Assembly (NCBI RefSeq): GCF_019636135.1
Contig: NZ_JAHBYD010000004.1
Span: 62,001 to 126,000 of the forward strand
Direction of reading: 5' to 3'
Source of the DNA: Phenylobacterium sp.
Lineage (GTDB): Bacteria; Pseudomonadota; Alphaproteobacteria; Caulobacterales; Caulobacteraceae
DNA length: 64,000 nucleotides
This document shows positions 25,740-34,138 of this stretch, piece after piece; the stretch's first letter is position 1; the number at the start of each line of letters is the position of its first letter. The position numbers and the translations under genes were made by a program. The notes beneath the pieces are model-generated. The model did no database searches and was not told where the DNA came from. It saw nothing but the letters and a program-made list of their open reading frames with translations.

Positions 25740-27170
25740 ATGACCCTCAGCCTCTACGACACCATGAGCCGCCGCAAGGCGCCGTTCGCCCCGAAGGATC
25801 CGTCGCGGGTGACGCTCTACGTCTGTGGGCCCACGGTCTACAACTACGCCCATATCGGCAACTTCCGGCCGGTGGTGGTCTTCGACCTGCTCTTCCGCGT
25901 CCTGCGCCGCCACTACGGCGCGGATCACGTCCTCTATGCGGCGAACGTCACCGACGTGGACGACAAGATCAACCGGAAGGCCGCCGAGGAGGGCGTGCCG
26001 ATCAGGACGATCAGCGACCGCTACCTCGACGCCTACAACGCCGACGCCGCGGCGCTGGGGGCGCTGCGCCCCACGTTCCAGCCGCGCGTGACGGAGACCA
26101 TGGACGCCATCACCGGCATGATCGGCGACCTGATCCGCAACAACGGCGCCTACGAGGCCGAGGGTCACGTGCTGTTCGACACCCAGGCCTTCGCCGACTA
26201 CGGCAAGCTCTCGGGCCACCCGATGGACGAGATGATCGCCGGCGCCCGCATCGACGTGGCGCCCTACAAGCGCCACCCCGCCGACTTCGTGCTCTGGAAG
26301 CCGTCGAAGCCGGGCGAGCCGGCGTGGCCCAGCCCCTGGGGCGACGGCCGCCCCGGCTGGCACATCGAATGCACGGCCATGATCCACGAGGCGCTGGGCC
26401 TGCCCATCGACATCCATGGCGGCGGCGAGGACCTCAAGTTCCCGCACCATGAGAACGAGCTGGCCCAGGGCGTCTGCTCGGGCCACGGCGGCCGCGAGTA
26501 CGCTGGCGTCTGGATGCACAACGGCTTCCTCAACATGGCGCAGGAGAAGATGAGCAAGAGCCTGGGCAACGTCGCCCTGGCCCACGACCTGCTCGAGCTC
26601 TACCCCGGCGAGGCGATCCGCTGGGCGCTGCTTCTCGGGCACTATCGCCAGCCGCTGGAGTGGACCGACACCCTCATCGAGCAGGCCAAGGCCAATCTCG
26701 ACAGGCTCTACCGCGTGCTGGACGACTCGGGCCGGTTCCTGGCCGGCAAGGTCGTGCCCGACGGCGCCCAGAGCCCCGCCGGCGCGGCCGAGCACGCCGA
26801 CATCCTGAAGGCGCTCGCCGACGACCTCAACACGCCCGAGGCCTTCGCCGCGCTCTTCCGGCTCGCCGACAAGGTCCGCGCCGCGATCATGGCCAAGGAC
26901 GCCCTCGCCGTGGCCGGCGGCCGCGACCTGCTGCTCGACGCGGGGAACCTGATGGGCTTCCTGGCCGCCGACCCGCAGGGCTGGTTCCAGTCCGGCGCCG
27001 ACGACGACCTGAAGTCCAGGGTCGAGGGCCTGATCGCCGCCCGGGCCGACGCGCGCGCCGCCAAGGACTGGCCACAGGCCGACCGCATCCGCGACGAACT
27101 CGCCGCCCTCAACGTGGAGGTGATGGACGGGCCGTCCGGCGCCACCTGGCGGATCAGGGAGCAGGCCTGA
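25740..27170 (+). CDS. cysS: Cysteinyl-tRNA synthetase
   Basis: A 476-residue class I synthetase that charges tRNA-Cys. Visible are the first zinc Cys and HIGH-type signature ('YVCGPTVYNYAHIGNFRP'), the second zinc Cys region ('GWHIECTAMIHE'), 'FPHHENELAQ' with His/Glu ligands, and 'KMSKSLGN' (KMSKS). The C-terminal helical DALR-type domain begins near residue 340. ATG 25740 ('MTLSLYDTMSRRKAPF') is the family start; the upstream frame is leader. The TGA stop overlaps the ATG of the SRPBCC gene by one base. Confidence 0.97.
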   Translation: MTLSLYDTMSRRKAPFAPKDPSRVTLYVCGPTVYNYAHIGNFRPVVVFDLLFRVLRRHYGADHVLYAANVTDVDDKINRKAAEEGVPIRTISDRYLDAYNADAAALGALRPTFQPRVTETMDAITGMIGDLIRNNGAYEAEGHVLFDTQAFADYGKLSGHPMDEMIAGARIDVAPYKRHPADFVLWKPSKPGEPAWPSPWGDGRPGWHIECTAMIHEALGLPIDIHGGGEDLKFPHHENELAQGVCSGHGGREYAGVWMHNGFLNMAQEKMSKSLGNVALAHDLLELYPGEAIRWALLLGHYRQPLEWTDTLIEQAKANLDRLYRVLDDSGRFLAGKVVPDGAQSPAGAAEHADILKALADDLNTPEAFAALFRLADKVRAAIMAKDALAVAGGRDLLLDAGNLMGFLAADPQGWFQSGADDDLKSRVEGLIAARADARAAKDWPQADRIRDELAALNVEVMDGPSGATWRIREQA

Positions 27171-27742
27171 TGCCCATGAAGTCCGGCCCCGACCTGATGG
27201 CCGGCCCCTTTGGGCGGAAGGCCGGCGGCCTGGGCCCGAAGACGATGTCGCTGAAGACCGAGGGCAAGCCCCCGCCGCCCAAGCCGCCGGGCGGCGTGCG
27301 CATCGAGGACCGCGTCGGCATCCAGGCGCCGGCCGAGCTGATCTGGGGGATCGTCCACGACATCGGCCGCTGGCATGAGTGGAACCCGACCTATACCCGG
27401 GCCGCCGGCCAGGTCCGCATCGGCGACACCCTGACCCTGACCCTCGAACTGCCCGGCCAGCCGGCGCAGGAGATCAGGCCCAGGGTGCTCGACTGGGTGC
27501 CGAACGAGCAACTGCACTGGCGGCTTACGTTCATGGGCGGCCTCATCCGGACGCTGCGCTACATCGAGATCAGCCCGCTCTCCGAGACCGGCTGCATCGT
27601 CGACAACGGCGAGATCTTCGGCGGCCTCATGGGCCCCTCCCTCGGCAAGCGCGTCGGCCGCTCCGTCCGCCAGGGCTTCCAGGCCATGAACGCGGCCCTG
27701 AAGGACCGCGCCGAAGCCGAATGGGCCAAGCGTCGGGGGTAG
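27170..27742 (+). CDS. SRPBCC (START-like) domain protein
   Basis: A 190-residue protein whose ATG shares a base with the cysS stop. Residues 1-42 are a Pro/Lys-rich, probably disordered leader. From 'VRIEDRVGIQAPAELIWGIVHDIGRWHEWNPTY' onward it follows the SRPBCC/polyketide-cyclase helix-grip pattern, ending in 'QGFQAMNAALKDRAE'. Such domains bind hydrophobic ligands in a deep pocket. No ligand or pathway can be named. Coupling to cysS is probably operon economy. ATG 27176 is an alternative start. Confidence 0.78.
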   Translation: MPMKSGPDLMAGPFGRKAGGLGPKTMSLKTEGKPPPPKPPGGVRIEDRVGIQAPAELIWGIVHDIGRWHEWNPTYTRAAGQVRIGDTLTLTLELPGQPAQEIRPRVLDWVPNEQLHWRLTFMGGLIRTLRYIEISPLSETGCIVDNGEIFGGLMGPSLGKRVGRSVRQGFQAMNAALKDRAEAEWAKRRG

Positions 27743-27760
27743 CCGGCACGGAGTGAGCCC

Positions 27761-28405
27761 ATGACCCAACTCGTCCTCGTCACCTACGATTGGGTCCCCG
27801 AGCCGCCGCGCGGGCTGGTGCGCGACCTGCGGGTCCGCTGGGCGCTGGAGGAAGCCGGGCTGCCCTACCGCGTCGAAAGCACGCCCTTCGAGGACCGCCC
27901 GGCCGAGCACATCGCCCACCAGCCCTTCGCGCAGGTCCCCTGGCTCACCGACGGCGACGTCTCGGTCTTCGAGAGCGGCGCGGTGCTCCTTTATCTCGCG
28001 GAGAAGAGCGAGGCGCTGATGCCGAAGGGCGCCCGGCCCGAGGCGACCGAGTGGGTGTTCGCGGCGCTGAACTCCGTCGAGATGGCCACCCAGCCCTGGG
28101 TGCTGTTCCACTTCTGGGGCGTCGACAGCGGCCCCGCCCGCGAGCAGTTCGACAACTTCGTGAAGCTGCGCCTCGACCGCATGGAGCCGGTGCTGGCCGA
28201 ACGCGAGTGGCTGGTCGCCGGCCAGTTCGGCGTCGCCGACATCCTGATGGCCGACGTGCTGCGCGTGGTCGACAAGTTCGACGGGCTCAAGGCCCACCCC
28301 GCCTGCAAGGCCTACGTCGACCGCGCCACGGCCCGCCCGGCCTTCCAGAAGGCCCACGCGGACCAGCTCGCCCACTTCGCCGCCGCCGACGCCGCGCGGG
28401 CGTAA
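27761..28405 (+). CDS. Glutathione S-transferase family protein
   Basis: A 214-residue protein with a thioredoxin-like N-terminal domain ('LRVRWALEEAGLPYRVESTPFED', 'FAQVPWLTDGDVSVFESGAVLLYLAE', the ESGA glutathione contact and cis-Pro VPW) and an all-helical C-terminal domain with 'EWLVAGQFGVADILMADVL'. It starts 18 bp after the SRPBCC gene in the cysS operon. The substrate is unknown. It is unrelated in detail to the other GST at 15606-16265. Confidence 0.88.
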   Translation: MTQLVLVTYDWVPEPPRGLVRDLRVRWALEEAGLPYRVESTPFEDRPAEHIAHQPFAQVPWLTDGDVSVFESGAVLLYLAEKSEALMPKGARPEATEWVFAALNSVEMATQPWVLFHFWGVDSGPAREQFDNFVKLRLDRMEPVLAEREWLVAGQFGVADILMADVLRVVDKFDGLKAHPACKAYVDRATARPAFQKAHADQLAHFAAADAARA

Positions 28406-28418
28406 CTCACCCACGATT

Positions 28419-28570
28419 GTCATCCCGGTTTGGGCGCAGCCCAAGACCGGGACCCAACCGTCCGGTGCTCTGAGCCGGCGATCTGGCCCCGACCGTCCGG
28501 GCCGCCCTCCTGCCATCGACGCGCCCGACGGTTGGGTCCCGGTCTTCGCCTGCGGCGAAACCGGGATGAC
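28419..28570. repeat. GTCATCCCGGTTT...AAACCGGGATGAC paired repeat
   Basis: The outer arms GTCATCCCGG(TTTGGGCGCAGCCC)AAGACCGGGACCCAACCGTC and GACGGTTGGGTCCCGGTCTT(CGCCTGCGGC)GAAACCGGGATGAC face each other around 80 bp. This 152-bp palindrome fills most of the gap between the GST and sulfatase genes. Confidence 0.8.
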
Positions 28571-28645
28571 ACAAGTTGGGGAGTTGGATGCTTGGCCCCA
28601 TACGCCCACTGCGCCATGTAGTCCTCAACGAGGAAAGGGCGGGGC

Positions 28646-30874
28646 ATGGCGCAGAAGATCGGGCGGACGGTGGCGGAGTCCGAGCCCTACTGGCCCGAGG
28701 CGTCCAAGCCGCCCAAGGGCGCGCCGAACATCCTGGTCATCCTCTTCGACGACGTCGGGTTCTCCGACTTCGGCTGCTACGGCTCGCCGATCCGCACGCC
28801 CAACATCGACCGCCTCGCCGCCGAGGGCCTGCGCTATGCGGGCTTCCACACGACGGCCATGTGCTCGACCACGCGGGCGGCCCTGCTGACCGGGCGCAAC
28901 CACCACTCGGTCGGCATGGGGTGCCTCGCCAACTTCGACTGCGGCTTCCCCGGCTACCGCGGCAAGCTGGCCCGCGAGGCCGCGACCCTGCCCGAGATGC
29001 TGCGCCCGCACGGCTACCGGAACTACATGCTGGGCAAGTGGCACGTGACGCGGCTCACCGAGACCGGCCCCACCGGCCCGTTCGACGGCTGGCCGCTCGG
29101 CCGCGGCTTCGACCGCTACTACGGCTTCATGGACGCCGAGACCGACCAGTACGCGCCCGAGCTCGTGCGCGACAACACGCCGATCGCCCCGCCCGGGACC
29201 TACGAGACCGGCTACCACCTGACCGCCGACCTCACCGACGAGGCCATCCGCTACATCGCCGACCACACCGCCGACGCGCCCGACAAGCCCTGGCTCTGCT
29301 GGTTCGCGCCGGGCGCCTGCCACGCGCCGCACCAGGCCCCCGCCGACCTGATCAAGAGCTACGACGCCGTCTTCGAGCGCGGCTGGGACGTCGAGCGCGA
29401 GGAGCGCCTCGCCCGCCAGAAGGCCATGGGCCTGGTCCCGCCGGACACGAAGCTGCCGCCCCGCAACGACGGCGTCCGGCCCTGGGACAGCTATCCCGAG
29501 GACGAGCGCCGGCTGATGACCCGCCTGCAGTCGGCCTTCGCCGCCATGCTGGAGCACACCGACCAGCACATCGGCCGCCTGGTCTCCTTCCTCGAAGGCG
29601 CCGGCCTGCGCGACGACACCCTCATCGTCGTCATGTCCGACAACGGCGCCTCGCAGGAGGGCGGCCCCCTCGGCTTCGTCAACGCCATGGGCCCGTTCAA
29701 CTTCCGCGGCGAGCCGATGGCCGAGAAGATCGCCCGCATCGACGACATCGGCGGCCCCGACACCCACTCCAACTTCCCGCAGGGATGGGCGATGGCGTCC
29801 AACACGCCGCTGCGCCGCTACAAGCAGAACACCCACGGCGGCGGCATCCGCGACCCGCTGGTGATCTCCTGGCCGAAGGGCGTCGCGGCGCGCGGCGAGA
29901 TCCGCCCGCACTTCGCCCACGCCAGCGACCTCGTCCCGACCCTGCTCGACCTCGTCGGCATCAGCCCGCCCGCCGAGGTGCAGGGCGTCGAGCAGATGCC
30001 GCTGGAGGGCGAGAGCTTCGCCGCCAGCCTGCACGACGCCGCCGCCCCGCCGCGCAAGGCGCCGCAGTACTTCGAGATGTTCGGCCACCGCGGCCTCTGG
30101 CGGGATGGCTGGAAGGCCGTCGCCTTCCATCCGCCCGGCTCGCCCTTCGACAACGACGTCTGGGAGCTCTTCCACCTCGACGCCGACTTCTCCGAGAGCG
30201 ACGACCTCGCCGCCGCCGAGCCCGAACGCCTGAAGGCCCTGGTCGAGGAGTGGTGGCGCCAGGCGCAGGCGCACAACGTCCTGCCGCTGGACGACCGGTT
30301 CGCCCCGCGGTTCGTCGAGAACGCCACCCGCTTCCACGGCGCGCGGCGCCGCTTCGTGCTGCACAAGGGCATGGGCCACCTGCCCACCGACGTCGCCCCC
30401 GACGTCCGCGCCCGCAGCTACCGCATCGAGGCCGATGTCGCGCTGACCCCCGGCTGCGAGGGCGTGCTCCTCGCCCACGGCGACGCCACGAGCGGCTACG
30501 CCCTCTACGTGAAGGACGGCCGCCTGCACCACACGCTGAACATCGGCGGCGAGAAGGTCACCGTCAGTTCCGACCCGCTGCCGCCCACGGCCACCCGCCT
30601 CGGCGTCGCATCGGTGCGCAGCGACGAGGGCCCGCGCACCTTCACCCTCCTCGTCGACGGCGAGCCGGCCGGCGAGGTCACGGCTGCCATCGGCTTCGTC
30701 ACCTTCGTCTCCTGGTCCGGCCTCGACGTCGGCGTCGGCCGCGGCAGCCCCGTCGCCGACTACCCCGCGCCCTTCGCCTTCACCGGCGAGCTGAAGAAGG
30801 TCACCGTCACCCTCGACACCGACCAGGCGCTCGACGGAGACGCCGTGGCTGAGGCCGAGATGGCGCGGCAGTAG
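28646..30874 (+). CDS. Arylsulfatase, type I sulfatase family
   Basis: A 742-residue protein of the large bacterial arylsulfatase group. The N-terminal alkaline-phosphatase-fold domain has the metal site 'LVILFDDVGFSDFGCYGS', the active-site region 'TTAMCSTTRAALLTGRNHH', 'LGKWHVT' and 'VVMSDNGAS'. Cys73 is the residue expected to become formylglycine, but the usual CxPxR reads C-S-T-T-R (Thr75 replaces Pro). The C-terminal 170 residues form a beta-rich domain ('RSYRIEADVALTPGCEGVLLAHG'). No signal peptide is visible, which suggests a cytosolic enzyme. It hydrolyses sulfate esters to supply sulfur or degrade sulfated compounds. Confidence 0.9.
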   Translation: MAQKIGRTVAESEPYWPEASKPPKGAPNILVILFDDVGFSDFGCYGSPIRTPNIDRLAAEGLRYAGFHTTAMCSTTRAALLTGRNHHSVGMGCLANFDCGFPGYRGKLAREAATLPEMLRPHGYRNYMLGKWHVTRLTETGPTGPFDGWPLGRGFDRYYGFMDAETDQYAPELVRDNTPIAPPGTYETGYHLTADLTDEAIRYIADHTADAPDKPWLCWFAPGACHAPHQAPADLIKSYDAVFERGWDVEREERLARQKAMGLVPPDTKLPPRNDGVRPWDSYPEDERRLMTRLQSAFAAMLEHTDQHIGRLVSFLEGAGLRDDTLIVVMSDNGASQEGGPLGFVNAMGPFNFRGEPMAEKIARIDDIGGPDTHSNFPQGWAMASNTPLRRYKQNTHGGGIRDPLVISWPKGVAARGEIRPHFAHASDLVPTLLDLVGISPPAEVQGVEQMPLEGESFAASLHDAAAPPRKAPQYFEMFGHRGLWRDGWKAVAFHPPGSPFDNDVWELFHLDADFSESDDLAAAEPERLKALVEEWWRQAQAHNVLPLDDRFAPRFVENATRFHGARRRFVLHKGMGHLPTDVAPDVRARSYRIEADVALTPGCEGVLLAHGDATSGYALYVKDGRLHHTLNIGGEKVTVSSDPLPPTATRLGVASVRSDEGPRTFTLLVDGEPAGEVTAAIGFVTFVSWSGLDVGVGRGSPVADYPAPFAFTGELKKVTVTLDTDQALDGDAVAEAEMARQ

Positions 30875-30877
30875 CCG

Positions 30878-31633
30878 TCAGGCGGCGCGCGCCGTCCGCC
30901 GGCGCAGGCCCGCGCCGGCGAGGCCGAAGCCGGCCAGCATCAGCGCCCACTCCGCCGGCTCGGGCACGCTGTCCGACACCGAGGGACCCGCCGGCGAGGG
31001 CCGGCCGTTGTTGTAGAGGGTCGCCACGTCGGCGGCGCTCAGCGCCGTGTCGAACGTCTGGATGAAGTCCACGTAGCCGCGGCCGTCCTCCGAGCCCTCG
31101 TCGATGAAGAACAGCAGCGGGTTCAGGATCTTCGAACTGGCCGGGTCGCCGTTCAGGTTCCGCGCCAGCGCGCCGTCGACGTAGATCTGCATGCTGGTGT
31201 TGCTCCGGGCGAACACCAGGTGGTGCATCGTCCCCAGGCTGAACGCCGTCCCGTCGTAGGCGGCGTGATCGCTGTAGTACGAGACGTTGCCCGAGTGGAC
31301 GTAGAGGCCGTCGTCGTTGCCGCTGGAGTTGAGGATGCGTCCGTAGGCGCTGTTCACCGCGTCGAACTGGAAGTAGAGCTCCACCGAATAGACCGCCGGA
31401 TCGGCGAAGGCCGACGTCGCGAGGCCCAGCCCCTCGTGGTAGTCGAACGCGTAGCCGTTTGCGCCCAGTTCGCCGCCGTACGAGGTCAGCGACGGGCCGC
31501 CGTACGAGTCGGCGAGCGAGCCGTCCAGATGGTAGCTGTGGATCGGCACGATCTCGGCGGCGGCGCCCGTCGCCATGCCGGCGGCGAGCACGGCCGCGGC
31601 CGCCGCGGTCAGAAGGTGATGTTTCACGCGCAT
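30878..31633 (-). CDS. LamG-like PEPxxWA-CTERM protein
   Basis: A 251-residue exported protein. A signal peptide (residues 1-28, 'LLTAAAAAVLAAGMATGAAAE') precedes a concanavalin/LamG-like beta-sandwich ('SYHLDGSLADSYGG', 'LYFQFDAVNSAYGRILNSSG', 'FIQTFDTALSAADVATLYNNGRPS'). The end is a PEP-CTERM sorting tail: 'VPEPAEWALMLAGFGLAGAGLRRR'. That tail anchors and is cleaved by exosortase-type enzymes in biofilm or exopolysaccharide producers; none is encoded here. The stop lies 3 bp from the convergent sulfatase stop. ATG 31633 gives the cleanest signal peptide. Confidence 0.88.
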   Translation of the reverse strand: MRVKHHLLTAAAAAVLAAGMATGAAAEIVPIHSYHLDGSLADSYGGPSLTSYGGELGANGYAFDYHEGLGLATSAFADPAVYSVELYFQFDAVNSAYGRILNSSGNDDGLYVHSGNVSYYSDHAAYDGTAFSLGTMHHLVFARSNTSMQIYVDGALARNLNGDPASSKILNPLLFFIDEGSEDGRGYVDFIQTFDTALSAADVATLYNNGRPSPAGPSVSDSVPEPAEWALMLAGFGLAGAGLRRRTARAA

Positions 31634-31791
31634 GGTCCCTGTGGCGGCGGAGCGAACCAAAGCCCCCGGAAACCCGCCAGCCTTGGCCGTAGGCTTCGCT
31701 CGCCGGCGCGGCGTCCCCCTTTTTGGGGTCTCGCCAACGCGAACGGGCGCGCGCGTTTGACTCCCGCCGCGGGAACCCCGACCTAAGCCCC

Positions 31792-32271
31792 ATGATCGAC
31801 GACATCTACTCCGCCAAGGTGCTCCGCCTCGCGGCCGAGACGCCCCGGCTGGGGCGCCTGCCCGACGCGCACGCCTCCTCGGAGAAGGTGTCGAAGCTGT
31901 GCGGCAGCCGGGTGATTGTCGACGTGAAGGTCGAGGGCGACCGGGTCGCCGACTTCGCCCAGGACGTGAAGGTCTGCGCTCTGGGCCAGGCCGCCGCCTC
32001 GGTGCTCGGCGCCCACGTCGTGGGCGCTACGCTCGGCGAGATCGAGGGAACCCGGGACGCCTTTCGCGCGATGCTGAAGGCGGGTGGCCCGCCGCCCGGC
32101 GGCCGCTTCGCCGATCTGGCGTTGCTGGCCGCGGTGAGGGACTATCCGGCCCGTCACGCCTCGACGCTGCTCGCGTTCGAGGCCGCGGCGGAAGCGGTCC
32201 GGGCCGCCGTATTGCAAAGGGCCGTGTCGCAAGGGGCCGTGGCGCGAGCGAACGAGGGGCGAGGAGCGTAA
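31792..32271 (+). CDS. NifU/IscU-like iron-sulfur cluster assembly scaffold
   Basis: A 159-residue protein. 'SKLCGSRVIVDVKVEGDRVADFAQDVKVCALGQAAASVLGAHVVG' (landmarks LCGSR and VCALGQA) carries two Cys corresponding to scaffold cluster ligands; the third Cys of IscU is replaced in 'RHASTLL', as is usual in this alphaproteobacterial subgroup. It may hold nascent Fe-S clusters or be a degenerate relative. In related genomes I recall it near folE, hisI and yidD, which are all in this window but separated. The stop shares one base with the YCII gene start. Confidence 0.85.
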   Translation: MIDDIYSAKVLRLAAETPRLGRLPDAHASSEKVSKLCGSRVIVDVKVEGDRVADFAQDVKVCALGQAAASVLGAHVVGATLGEIEGTRDAFRAMLKAGGPPPGGRFADLALLAAVRDYPARHASTLLAFEAAAEAVRAAVLQRAVSQGAVARANEGRGA

Positions 32272-32561
32272 TGGCCGACTTCATCTTCCTGCATCACGAC
32301 GACGCCTCGGGCGGCTCCCGCCTCGACTGGGACCCCTACCTCACCCGCCTGCGCGAGGGCGGCGTGTTCCAGGGCGGCAGCGCCATCGGCGAGGGCTGCT
32401 GCGCCAGGAAGACCGGCGACGCCCCCGAACTCACGGCCCACATCATGGGCTACGTCCGCGTCACCGCCGACAACCTCGCCGAGGCCCGCAAGCTCCTGCC
32501 CGGCAACCCCGTCTTCGAAGCCGGCGGGACCGTCGAGATCCGCGAACTGCCGAAGGGATGA
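32271..32561 (+). CDS. YCII-related domain protein
   Basis: A 96-residue protein, ATG overlapping the previous stop by one base. 'MADFIFLHHDDASGG', 'WDPYLTRLREGGVFQGGSAIG', 'GYVRVTADNLAEARKLLPGNPVFEAGGTVEIREL' follow the YCII/DGPF ferredoxin-like fold (landmarks: FxFLHHDD, GGS, GNPVxxxGGTVEIRxLP). Members are small dimeric proteins of unknown or dehydrochlorinase-like activity and also occur beside ECF sigma factors; none is here. A 13-bp terminator hairpin follows 4 nt after the stop. Confidence 0.82.
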   Translation: MADFIFLHHDDASGGSRLDWDPYLTRLREGGVFQGGSAIGEGCCARKTGDAPELTAHIMGYVRVTADNLAEARKLLPGNPVFEAGGTVEIRELPKG

Positions 32562-33295
32562 CGCCTGTCTCTCCGCCGCGGCGCGCCGGCGGAGAGACAG
32601 TTGCGCTCAACCCGCCGCCGGCGCCGTCCCCCGCGACGACGGCGCAGGGCCGCGCCGCTCGCGCCGAAGCCCAGGATCATCAGCGCCCAGGCCGACGGCT
32701 CGGGAATCCCGCCGCCGGGCGGCGTCACCGCTTCGCCGCGGAAGCTGATGTCGTCGATCGCCAGGTCGTTGAAGGCGTAGACGTTGTTGGTGTCGATCAG
32801 GCGGATCGTCGCCTGGGTCGCCGCGCCGGCGAACCAACCGGTGCTGATCGGGTTCCAGGTGGTGGACGTCACCCCCGTGGTGTTCGGCAGGACGACGGCG
32901 GCGAGCTGCTGGCCGTTGATCTGGATCGTCACGTTGGGCGTCGATCCCATATTGCCCAGAGACGTCGCCCACAGCGACAGGTCATAGTGGGTGTACGGCA
33001 CGACCGAGACCACCACTTCCCAGAAGAAGTCCCCCGAGCCGGCGCCGTCGACCACCATCATGTTGCCCTGGCCGCTGGTGTGGTCGCCGATGGCCGGAAA
33101 GCAGGCCGCGCACACCGTGGCCGGGTTGGAGACCACCCAGTAGTTGCCCTGGAACGTCGAGCCCGCGCCGCCGTAGGCATAGGTCGAGTTGAAGCCCGTG
33201 GCTCCGGCCGAGAAGTCCCCGTTGGTGAGAAGTTCGGCGGCGCCGGCGGGCGCGGCGGTGACCGCCAGGGCGGCGGCGAGAAGAAGCGAACGCAT
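32450..33295 (-). CDS. PEPxxWA-CTERM exported protein with frameshifted 3' end
   Basis: As read, a 281-residue protein: signal peptide (1-20), a carbohydrate-binding-like beta domain ('ELLTNGDFSAGATGFNSTY', 'VVPYTHYDLSLWATSLGN', 'NDLAIDDISFRGE') and PEP-CTERM tail 'IPEPSAWALMILGFGASGAA' followed by RRRR. After the tail the frame should end, but it runs another 60 residues through a terminator hairpin and 112 bp into the convergent YCII gene. Adding one base in the G5 run (plus-strand C run 32628-32632) would end it at 32607 with the tail ...RRRRGGTAPAAG. A sequencing error or true indel is likely. The real gene is probably 32607-33295. ATG 33295 is preferred over 33307. Confidence 0.8.
   Translation of the reverse strand: MRSLLLAAALAVTAAPAGAAELLTNGDFSAGATGFNSTYAYGGAGSTFQGNYWVVSNPATVCAACFPAIGDHTSGQGNMMVVDGAGSGDFFWEVVVSVVPYTHYDLSLWATSLGNMGSTPNVTIQINGQQLAAVVLPNTTGVTSTTWNPISTGWFAGAATQATIRLIDTNNVYAFNDLAIDDISFRGEAVTPPGGGIPEPSAWALMILGFGASGAALRRRRGGRRRRRVERNCLSAGAPRRRDRRHPFGSSRISTVPPASKTGLPGRSLRASARLSAVTRT
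32565..32600. terminator. Bidirectional terminator-like hairpin
   Basis: CTGTCTCTCCGCC and GGCGGAGAGACAG form a perfect 13-bp stem with a 10-nt GC-rich loop, 4 nt after the YCII stop and 7 nt before the restored PEP-CTERM stop at 32607. There is no T tract, so it could end transcripts from both sides or protect 3' ends. Confidence 0.65.
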
Positions 33296-33865
33296 ACGAT
33301 ACCCCATGAAAAGACCGACGCGGTGGACGGCGGCTGGCGTTCATGGGCTCTCGCGGGACCCCACCGCCTCCCCCGAAAGGGGGCTCGTCCTCATGGGGCC
33401 GCCGACGCGCGAGAGGAACGCCGCTCGCCCGGCGCGAAGCGCCCTCGAGATTCGAGAAACCGCGGAATACGCGGAATACGCGGAAGGAGCCTGTGCGGCG
33501 CGGTCGTCCGGGATCCCTTTCCGCGTCCTTCCGCGTATTCCGCGGTTCCAAAATGACTGCGCCTGCGGCGCGTTCGCGGGCCTTCGTGTGGGGTCTTGGT
33601 TGAATCCGACGGCGCCTGCGGTGCGGCCTGCCCGCCCGAAAGGTTCCGTTGACCGCCGGCCTGTGATATTGCCTGCGGCCTTCGCCCAGAGGTTCCGCAT
33701 GCGCCGCCTGACGGACATCGCCGCCTTCTTCGCCCGGACGCACCGTCCGGCGGTGACGGCTGGCCCCCGCCTGACGGGAACGCGAACTACTACCGCCGGC
33801 GCGGCTTGAACCTCTCGGGGTTCTGGGCGTAAGCCCGGGCCTGCAATCGCAAGACCGCAGCCGGT
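33296..33865. other. 570-bp gap: repeats and no clear gene
   Basis: Between the divergent PEP-CTERM gene and yidD. It holds a CCTCCCCCGAAAGGGGGC hairpin near 33366-33384, the GCGGAA palindrome at 33456-33549, and about 300 bp before yidD. In the last part, ATG 33699 opens a 36-codon frame, and an overlapping frame ends ...NYYRRRGLNLSGFWA at the TAA 33830-33832. The latter reads like a protein C-terminus but has no start. Neither is supported well enough to call. Confidence 0.6.
33456..33549. repeat. AACCGCGGAATACGCGGAA palindromic repeat, copy 2
   Basis: GAAACCGCGGAATACGCGGAATACGCGGAAGG faces CCTTCCGCGTATTCCGCGGTTCC (landmarks of the arms), with one extra ATACGCGGA unit on the left compared with copy 1 at 2975-3052. 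The centre differs between copies, while the arms are kept. Confidence 0.85.
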
Positions 33866-34138
33866 ATGAGCTTCTACGAGAGATGCGTCCGTGGGCTCCT
33901 TCGGGCCTACAAGCTGACGCTGTCGCCGCTGATCGGGCCGTCGTGCCGGTTCGCTCCGACCTGCTCGGAGTACGCCGCCCAGGCCCTGATCGGCCACGGC
34001 CCTGTGCGAGGTACGGTCCTCACCGTGCGCAGGCTGTGCAGATGCCATCCCTGGGGCGGCGCGGGCTGGGACCCGCCGCCGCCTCCGCGTCCCAAGGCCG
34101 AGCGCCGGACGCGCGACTGGAAGTGTGAAGAACCATGA
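33866..34138 (+). CDS. yidD: Membrane protein insertion efficiency factor YidD
   Basis: A 90-residue protein with the YidD core '[31 protein letters not shown]' (landmarks [11 protein letters not shown] and PTCSEYA, containing the paired Cys) and '[19 protein letters not shown]'. YidD helps YidC insert membrane proteins at the inner membrane. The usual rnpA-yidC neighbours are absent; instead yidD overlaps thrS by 4 bp (ATGA), an arrangement I recall from other alphaproteobacteria. No ribosome binding site stands out before ATG 33866. Confidence 0.95.
   Translation: MSFYERCVRGLLRAYKLTLSPLIGPSCRFAPTCSEYAAQALIGHGPVRGTVLTVRRLCRCHPWGGAGWDPPPPPRPKAERRTRDWKCEEP

Noticed and set aside
33699..33809. 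36-codon frame MRRLTDIAAFFARTHRP... before yidD
   Set aside because: It has no ribosome binding site and Thr/Arg/Gly-rich low-complexity end; an overlapping frame looks equally protein-like.
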